Source: Ectobacillus ponti
Lineage (GTDB): Bacteria > Bacillota > Bacilli > Bacillales > Bacillaceae_G
Assembly: GCF_024294785.1 (NCBI RefSeq)
Contig: NZ_JANCLT010000005.1
Location: 62,001-126,000, forward strand
DNA length: 64,000 nt
Direction of reading: 5' to 3'
Every line of letters begins with the position of its first letter. The first letter of the stretch is position 1. Position numbers and translations under genes: made by a program. The notes under the pieces were generated by a model that saw nothing but the letters and a program-made list of their open reading frames with translations, ran no database searches and had not been told where the DNA came from. This document shows, one piece after another, positions 59,510 through 64,000 of the stretch.

Positions 59510-59875
59510 ATGCAATTTTTCATTGGATTAGACCATGTGCAATTGGCGGCGCCATCAGGCTGTGAAGAGCAGGCGCGGCAGTTTTACGGAGAACTTCTTG
59601 GCATGCCGGAAGTTCCGAAGCCGGCCAATTTGCTCAAACGGGGCGGCTGCTGGTTCCGGTGCGGCGGGCAGGAAATCCACATTGGCGTACAAGAAGATTT
59701 TCGGGCAGCGAAGAAAGCGCATCCCGCTTTCCGAGTCCATGATTTGGAGGCCTTCAAGCAGCATGTGGCAGAACGGGGAGTAACAGTGAAGGAGGATGAG
59801 CCGCTGCCGGGGGCAATCCGCTTTTACATAGACGACCCGTTTGGAAACCGTCTGGAGTTTTTGCAGAGATTATAA
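59510..59875 (+). CDS. VOC (glyoxalase/bleomycin-resistance) family protein
   Basis: This 121-residue protein is one VOC unit of two beta-alpha-beta-beta-beta modules. FIGLDHVQLAAPSGCEEQA starts the first module, with the usual metal histidine H12 or H13. FYIDDPFGNRLEFLQ, with a metal glutamate, ends the second. GGGGGAG precedes the ATG. VOC proteins include glyoxalases, dioxygenases and antibiotic-binding proteins; the substrate cannot be told. It ends at a perfect palindromic terminator. Confidence 0.88.
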   Translation: MQFFIGLDHVQLAAPSGCEEQARQFYGELLGMPEVPKPANLLKRGGCWFRCGGQEIHIGVQEDFRAAKKAHPAFRVHDLEAFKQHVAERGVTVKEDEPLPGAIRFYIDDPFGNRLEFLQRL

Positions 59876-59909
59876 AGAAGCAAGCAGCGGCCGCTGCTTG
59901 CTTCTTTTT
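59875..59909. terminator. Bidirectional palindromic terminator
   Basis: A 32-bp perfect palindrome (59875-59906) with GCGGCCGC at its centre, then TTT on plus. It separates the convergent VOC and YitT-type genes. Confidence 0.85.
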
Positions 59910-60717
59910 ACCCCCGCCGGAACAAGCCGAGCACTTCCACCGTCTCGGTGATGTTCACGAAGGCCTGCGGATCTGTATGGGAAATAAGAGATTTAATGCC
60001 CATCAGCTCATCACGGGAGATGACGGTCATAAGCACCCGCTTTTTCTCGCTGGAATAAGCCCCTTCGCCTTCAAGCAGCGTGATGCCGCGGACCAGACTG
60101 TTCAACAGCGTATCCCGCATTTCCTCCGCCTTATTTGTTACAATCATCAGCGTCAGCTTTCGGTGCTTTGTGTGAATCATGTCAATCACATAGCCTGTTA
60201 CGTAAATGGACAGTAAGCTGTTGAGCGCCGCATCCCAATTAAAGAAGAAGCCGGAGGCAATGAGAACGACTGCATTTAACGCAATCAAAAAGCTGCCGAG
60301 ACTGATATCACGTTTGCGGGACAGCAGCATGCCGAGGATATCGAAGCCGCCGGAAGAGCCGTGGCTGTTCAGAATAATCCCGATTCCAACACCGGCGATG
60401 ACGCCGCCGAAGAGAGAAGACAGCAAAGACTCTGTTGCAAGGGCCCGCACCGGAAGAAAATACAATCCCGCAGAAATGACAATGACAGATAAAACTGTAT
60501 GCAAAACAAAGCGTCTGCCCAGCCAAATGTAGCCCGCAATCAGCAGCGGCACGTTCAAGACAAAGTTGACAACACCTGTGTTAAGCGGGGTCAGAATACC
60601 GATGATGATGGCAATGCCGCTGATGCCGCTGCTCAAGATTTTGTGAGGAATTAAAAAGAGATTAAAAGCAAGTGCCACTAACAATGAACCAAAGACAACT
60701 CCAAAGAAGCTGCGCAT
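59908..60717 (-). CDS. YitT family membrane protein (DUF161/DUF2179)
   Basis: This 269-residue protein has five to six membrane helices, with FLIPHKILSSGISGIAIIIG and GIILNSHGSSGGFDILGM. A C-terminal cytoplasmic DUF2179 domain follows with VTNKAEEMRDTLLNSLVRGI and VISRDELMGIKSLI. YitT-type proteins are proposed transporters with a ligand-sensing tail; the substrate is not established. The RBS GGGGG precedes the ATG. A -10-like element lies upstream on the minus strand, between two inverted GTACGAATAGG copies. Confidence 0.88.
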   Translation of the reverse strand: MRSFFGVVFGSLLVALAFNLFLIPHKILSSGISGIAIIIGILTPLNTGVVNFVLNVPLLIAGYIWLGRRFVLHTVLSVIVISAGLYFLPVRALATESLLSSLFGGVIAGVGIGIILNSHGSSGGFDILGMLLSRKRDISLGSFLIALNAVVLIASGFFFNWDAALNSLLSIYVTGYVIDMIHTKHRKLTLMIVTNKAEEMRDTLLNSLVRGITLLEGEGAYSSEKKRVLMTVISRDELMGIKSLISHTDPQAFVNITETVEVLGLFRRG

Positions 60718-60738
60718 ATATCAACCCCCGCCCCTACG

Positions 60739-60867
60739 CCTATTCGTACGTATATTAATTAGCAAAATTATAATCGGATTTTGGGCGGTTGTGGAAAAAC
60801 AGTTTATTTTGGTAAATAAGAATAATGAAACAATATAGCGCTTACATGAGGGAAAAGTACGAATAGG
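60739..60867. repeat. Inverted repeat GTACGAATAGG around the YitT-gene promoter
   Basis: Copies of 11 bp at 60739-60749 (minus) and 60857-60867 (plus) are about 107 bp apart. Between them the sequence is AT-rich with ATTATAAT at 60768-60775. The remaining gap to 60960 shows nothing else recognisable. Confidence 0.45.
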
Positions 60868-60960
60868 TGGATTGTTTTATAAATTCACAATGTTTATTAT
60901 TCATGTGAAAAAGTAACCTTTGTTTCTTGTTGGAGCACCTCCAAGCATCCGGAAGCGGCA

Positions 60961-60998
60961 AAACAAAGCTGCCTGACAGTATACTCAGGCAGCCGTTT
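60961..60998 (-). terminator. Terminator after the alanyl-tRNA editing gene
   Basis: Stem GCTGCCTGA / TCAGGCAGC with an 8-nt loop. On the minus strand it is followed by TTTGTTTT. Confidence 0.85.
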
Positions 60999-61000
60999 TG

Positions 61001-62191
61001 TCAGCTTGTCTGCTGCTTCAGCAGGTCAGTCAGGGATTGCAGAAACTCCTCGGCAGTGAGGATGGAAGGTCCGCCGCCGCGTGCGCTTGCCGCATTTCCT
61101 CCGCCTTTTCCGTTGATAAGGAGGAGCGCTTCCTTCAGCAGGGCGTTCATGTCGCCGGCAGCTTGCTTGCCCTTGGTGCAGACACATTGCAATACATCGC
61201 CGTTTTTGGAGGCAAGCAGGACAACGGCCGATTCATGCTGCCCGGTAATGAGGGAGGCCAGCTTGGCCAGTTCCTGCATGGACCGGTCGTGGAAGGCGGC
61301 AGCAATGCGGGAATTCTCTGCTTGCCTCAGCAAATCGGCCGCTTCTGCGGCAAGCAAGCGATGGTTCGCTTCCTGCAGCGCTTTTTCTGTATTCTTTTGT
61401 GCTGTCAGCAGCAGCTGCAGCTTCTCCGGAATATCTTGCTCCGGGCTGTTCAGCAGGCGGACCGCTTCCTGCAGGATGCCTTGCTTCGCATCCATAAGCC
61501 GCAGAACCCGCCAGCCGCAGGCAAACTCCAGGCGGATGTTGCCTTTATGGCGCTCCCAGCCCAAAATTTTGATGGGACCGACTTCACCGGTGCTGCGGGG
61601 ATGTGTCCCGCCGCAGCCGTTGTAGTCGAAATCATCAATGATGACAACACGGATATCCTCCGTTACCGAAGGCTGCTTGCGAAGGGGCAGAGCCAGCGCA
61701 TCCTGTAAATGGAGCCAGCGGGCAGTAATGCTGCGGTTCTCCAGCACAGCCTGATTGGCCAATGCTTCCGCCTGCAGTGCCTGCTCTGGCGCCAGGGATG
61801 GTGTTTTCAGGTCAATGGTAACGGTTTCGCGGCCCAGATGAAAGGCGACTGTCGGCATGCCGAGCAGGTCGCTGAAGGCGGCCGAAAGGATATGCTGGCC
61901 GGCATGCTGCTGCATATGGTCAAAGCGCCGTTTCCAGTCAATTTGACCGGAAATCTCACCTTTGGGCAGCTTGTCTGCAATATAGTGCCGGATTTCCCCT
62001 TGCGCCTCTTCTACATCCACCACCGCGATACCCTGCAGCGTACCTGTGTCATGCGGCTGGCCGCCGCCGGTTGGATAGAAGGCTGTCTGGTTCAGCACCG
62101 CGAACAAGCGGCCGGCTTCATCATATTCCTGCCGGATTGCCCGGGCAGGAAAGGTTTGCAGATAAGCATCCTGATAGTATAGCCTGTTCAT
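61001..62191 (-). CDS. Alanyl-tRNA editing protein (AlaX type, with DHHA1 domain)
   Basis: This 396-residue protein resembles the editing half of alanyl-tRNA synthetase without its aminoacylation domain. The zinc motif HxxxH is H96/H100 (QQHAGQHILS) and CxxxH is C193/H197 (NGCGGTHPRS). A C-terminal DHHA1 domain ends with GKGGGNAASARGGG. It removes serine or glycine wrongly attached to tRNA-Ala. AAAGGAG is 8 nt before the ATG. It is a single-gene unit with its own terminator. Confidence 0.92.
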   Translation of the reverse strand: MNRLYYQDAYLQTFPARAIRQEYDEAGRLFAVLNQTAFYPTGGGQPHDTGTLQGIAVVDVEEAQGEIRHYIADKLPKGEISGQIDWKRRFDHMQQHAGQHILSAAFSDLLGMPTVAFHLGRETVTIDLKTPSLAPEQALQAEALANQAVLENRSITARWLHLQDALALPLRKQPSVTEDIRVVIIDDFDYNGCGGTHPRSTGEVGPIKILGWERHKGNIRLEFACGWRVLRLMDAKQGILQEAVRLLNSPEQDIPEKLQLLLTAQKNTEKALQEANHRLLAAEAADLLRQAENSRIAAAFHDRSMQELAKLASLITGQHESAVVLLASKNGDVLQCVCTKGKQAAGDMNALLKEALLLINGKGGGNAASARGGGPSILTAEEFLQSLTDLLKQQTS

Positions 62192-62330
62192 GATTTTACT
62201 CCTTTTGCTTTTAGTCTGCTCCTATTGTAGCGCAACGCCGGGAAATTGGAAAATGATTTCAGAAAACAGTAAGCAAACCTGGCTGGTATTGGTATAATGA
62301 AGAAAAGGGCATGAGGCAGGGGGATTGCAT

Positions 62331-62735
62331 ATGGAAGACGGCAAGCTGTATACAGAGGGAGTGCGCCGGCTCATTGACCTTGGCAACAAGGTGTCCGAGC
62401 TGTACCGCGAGCTGCATGAGGCGAAGCTGCACCTGCAGCAAAGCAGCCGCGACAGTGTGAAATATGATTCGTTTTACCTGTATGAGCTGCTTGTGAAGCA
62501 AGAGGGGCTGAAGGAGGCGTATGAGGAGCTGCTGCAGCAAATCTGCATCAACGACTGCTTCGATATGAAAAGCTGGCGCACCGGCCGGTACAGCTATGAC
62601 AAACAGGATGTCATGCATAAAGTGGAAGAGTTCAATCAGCGGAACGGCACCAATGTGTATGCGGAGGATGTACTGAAGTCGCTGCGGTTCGATTACGGCA
62701 TGGATATTGAAATGCACAGAGCGGAACGTGTATAG
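62331..62735 (+). CDS. Hypothetical helical protein, 134 aa
   Basis: This protein (MEDGKLYTEGVRRLIDLGNK) appears fully helical, with heptad-like stretches (KVSELYRELHEAKLHLQQS) and SFYLYELLVKQEGLKEAYEE. No membrane segment or catalytic motif is seen. An extended -10 promoter TGG-TATAAT (62293-62298) and a GGGGGA ribosome-binding site at 6 nt support it; a TTG six bases upstream is the alternative. A bidirectional terminator follows. Family not recognised. Confidence 0.75.
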   Translation: MEDGKLYTEGVRRLIDLGNKVSELYRELHEAKLHLQQSSRDSVKYDSFYLYELLVKQEGLKEAYEELLQQICINDCFDMKSWRTGRYSYDKQDVMHKVEEFNQRNGTNVYAEDVLKSLRFDYGMDIEMHRAERV

Positions 62736-62745
62736 CCAGATACAC

Positions 62746-62773
62746 AAAAAAGACGCCCGGAGCGTCTTTTTCC
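62746..62773. terminator. Bidirectional terminator
   Basis: Stem AAAAAGACGC / GCGTCTTTTT with loop CCGGA. T-rich on both strands. Confidence 0.92.
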
Positions 62774-62778
62774 ATGTC

Positions 62779-62940
62779 TCAAAAGAACTGGGACAGCATT
62801 GTGTACAGCTGGAAACCAAGATAAATGCCCACAATGCCAAGAATGCCGACCAGCGTGGGCGGAGCGGGGAGAGGAAGCTTGAGGGCTGAAAAGAGGACAC
62901 CCACAATCAATCCTGACACTAAAGCTAAGATAGCCTGCAT
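62779..62940 (-). CDS. XapX domain small membrane protein
   Basis: This 53-residue protein has two membrane helices (ILALVSGLIVGVLFSALKL and VGILGIVGIYLGFQL) linked by PLPAPPT, the XapX (DUF1427) signature. AAGGAAGGTG precedes the ATG; the in-frame extension further upstream is rejected. XapX proteins are uncharacterised and often encoded near xanthosine or transport genes. It diverges from the MFS transporter gene. Confidence 0.88.
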   Translation of the reverse strand: MQAILALVSGLIVGVLFSALKLPLPAPPTLVGILGIVGIYLGFQLYTMLSQFF

Positions 62941-63080
62941 GGTTTCACCTTCCTTGCTGGGAATATGTGTAGTATGCTTAAATAAAGGCCTGTTTATCAG
63001 CATGCCTGTCAGGCCGATGAAAAGAGGAATCTGCTGCCGGATTAGAGCAGGCAGCGGATTGGAGAAGGCGGGTGAAGAGA

Positions 63081-64000
63081 TTGCAGCATATGGTAAAGTC
63101 CATTCCGGCGCTTGGATGGAATATTATTGTAGGGACGTTGTTCGCCAGAATGGCAACAAGCATGAGTATGCCGTTTTTGGCCATTTATTTGACTGCCGCC
63201 AAGGGAGTGTCTCCGGCTTTGGCGGGTGCAGTGATTGGCGTAAGTGCCCTCGTCGGCGTATTTTCAAGCTTCATTGGCGGCAGTCTGTCTGACCGGTACG
63301 GGCGCAAGCGGGTCATGCTGGTGTCCATTGCCGTGTGGATTGTTGTGTTTATCGGCTTTGCTTTTGCCGAGCATATTGCGGCCTTTTTTGTACTGAATGC
63401 GTTGAATGGCGTCTGCCGGGCATTCTTTGAGCCGTCTTCGCGCGCATTGCTGTCCGACCTGACGAAGCCGGAAAACCGGCTGATGATCTTTAACCTGCGC
63501 TACGGAGCGATTAATGCAGGTGTGGCTGTTGGTCCATGGATTGGCCTGCAGCTTGGCAGTGCCAAGTCCACAACGCCATTTTTGGCCGCGGCCATTGTAT
63601 ATACTCTCTATGCCGCCGCACTGCTGCTGCAGTTCCGCTCGTATGAAGAGAACCGGCAGACAACTACGAAGGAGCGGGTTATGATGCGGGACTCCATTGG
63701 GGTTCTGCGCAAGGACCTGCTGTTTTTGGCGGCGCTCATCGGCCTGATTTTGAGCACAGCGGGATATTCACAATTCTCCTCCAGCTTGTCGCAGTATTTT
63801 GCGAACAGCACGAAATTCCAGGGCGGGGTGGAGCTTTTCTCTCATGCACTCGTTCTGAATGCTGTCACCGTGCTGCTGGTACAATACCCGCTCACAAGAA
63901 TCGGCAAGCGGTATTCAGCACTCGTTTCTGTCATGATCGGCACCTTGGTCACGAGCATTGGCTTGCTTGGTTACGGATTTGCCGCGTCTGCATGGATGGT
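63081..64000 (+). CDS. MFS transporter, N-terminal part (continues past the window)
   Basis: The frame is open to the last base; 306 codons are visible. It has the MFS motif A GGSLSDRYGRKR between helices 2 and 3, and about nine of the expected twelve helices. The start is probably the TTG at 63081 (MQHMVKSIPALGWN), 6 nt after GGGTG; the ATG at 63090 is the alternative. It resembles drug:proton antiporters of the DHA1 type (MdtH/YttB-like). The substrate is unknown and the C-terminus lies outside. Confidence 0.88.
   Translation, partial: MQHMVKSIPALGWNIIVGTLFARMATSMSMPFLAIYLTAAKGVSPALAGAVIGVSALVGVFSSFIGGSLSDRYGRKRVMLVSIAVWIVVFIGFAFAEHIAAFFVLNALNGVCRAFFEPSSRALLSDLTKPENRLMIFNLRYGAINAGVAVGPWIGLQLGSAKSTTPFLAAAIVYTLYAAALLLQFRSYEENRQTTTKERVMMRDSIGVLRKDLLFLAALIGLILSTAGYSQFSSSLSQYFANSTKFQGGVELFSHALVLNAVTVLLVQYPLTRIGKRYSALVSVMIGTLVTSIGLLGYGFAASAWM

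Noticed and set aside
59875..59906. Palindrome with GCGGCCGC as a recombination or replication site
   Set aside because: It lies exactly between two convergent stop codons with T-tracts, so a bidirectional terminator explains it.

Overview
The window is chromosomal DNA from an endospore-forming member of the Bacillaceae. The evidence is the sporulation genes (spoVS, cotE, spoVK, sspL, sirA), Bacillus-type AGGAGG ribosome-binding sites, the Bacillus-specific ymf, yne and hut genes, and LexA and GlnR operators of the Bacillus type. Gene order (nucleoside permeases - ymfF/H - recA - rny - spoVS - kor - tdh/kbl - miaB - cotE - mutSL - miaA - hfq - spoVK - hflX - glnRA - lexA - tkt - ccdA - hut) resembles my recollection of the Bacillus cereus group. 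The DNA looks more G+C-rich than that group, so a relative such as Ectobacillus is possible; this is inference. I found no rRNA, tRNA, CRISPR array, insertion sequence or intact prophage.

Layout. 1-1.4 kb: last two genes of a nucleoside ABC importer. 1.5-9 kb: ymfFHIJKM, then pgsA and cinA (an M16 peptidase pair, an SDR, a RodZ-like membrane HTH protein, phospholipid synthesis). 9-13.4 kb: recA with an SOS box, RNase Y, YmdB and spoVS with a SigH-type promoter. 13.4-17.3 kb: a dipeptidase and a two-gene 2-oxoacid:ferredoxin oxidoreductase with an unusual leader. 17.4-27.9 kb: threonine degradation (tdh-kbl), miaB-ricA, a DUF421 membrane protein, cotE and mutS-mutL. 27.9-30 kb: a reverse-strand amino acid permease and two tiny genes separated by a perfect cre-like site.

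30.2-35 kb: miaA-hfq, a reverse-strand tyrosine-recombinase-like gene with a degraded active site, spoVK, two tiny reverse-strand genes (one SspL-like) and a TRIC-type channel. 34.6-39.1 kb: hflX, a PLP enzyme, and glnR-glnA with two GlnR operators. 39.4-46.7 kb: a DUF3231 protein, lexA divergent from yneB-ynzC with one shared SOS box and no yneA, tkt, sirA with a Spo0A box, yneF and mnmH. 46.8-53.1 kb: a heterodimeric ABC exporter, ccdA, ccdC and small reverse-strand genes. 53.2-59.1 kb: the histidine-degradation operon hutPHUIG with a large hairpin after hutP. 59.1-64 kb: rhodanese, VOC protein, YitT-type protein, alanyl-tRNA editing protein, an unknown protein, XapX protein and the start of an MFS transporter.

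Most of the window is conserved core and sporulation DNA. The least explained items are the degenerate recombinase between hfq and spoVK, the strong Shine-Dalgarno followed by a start-stop pair before the ferredoxin oxidoreductase, the cre-controlled tiny gene near 29.5 kb, and several very small genes. All promoter and operator calls were made by eye from consensus; none has been tested.
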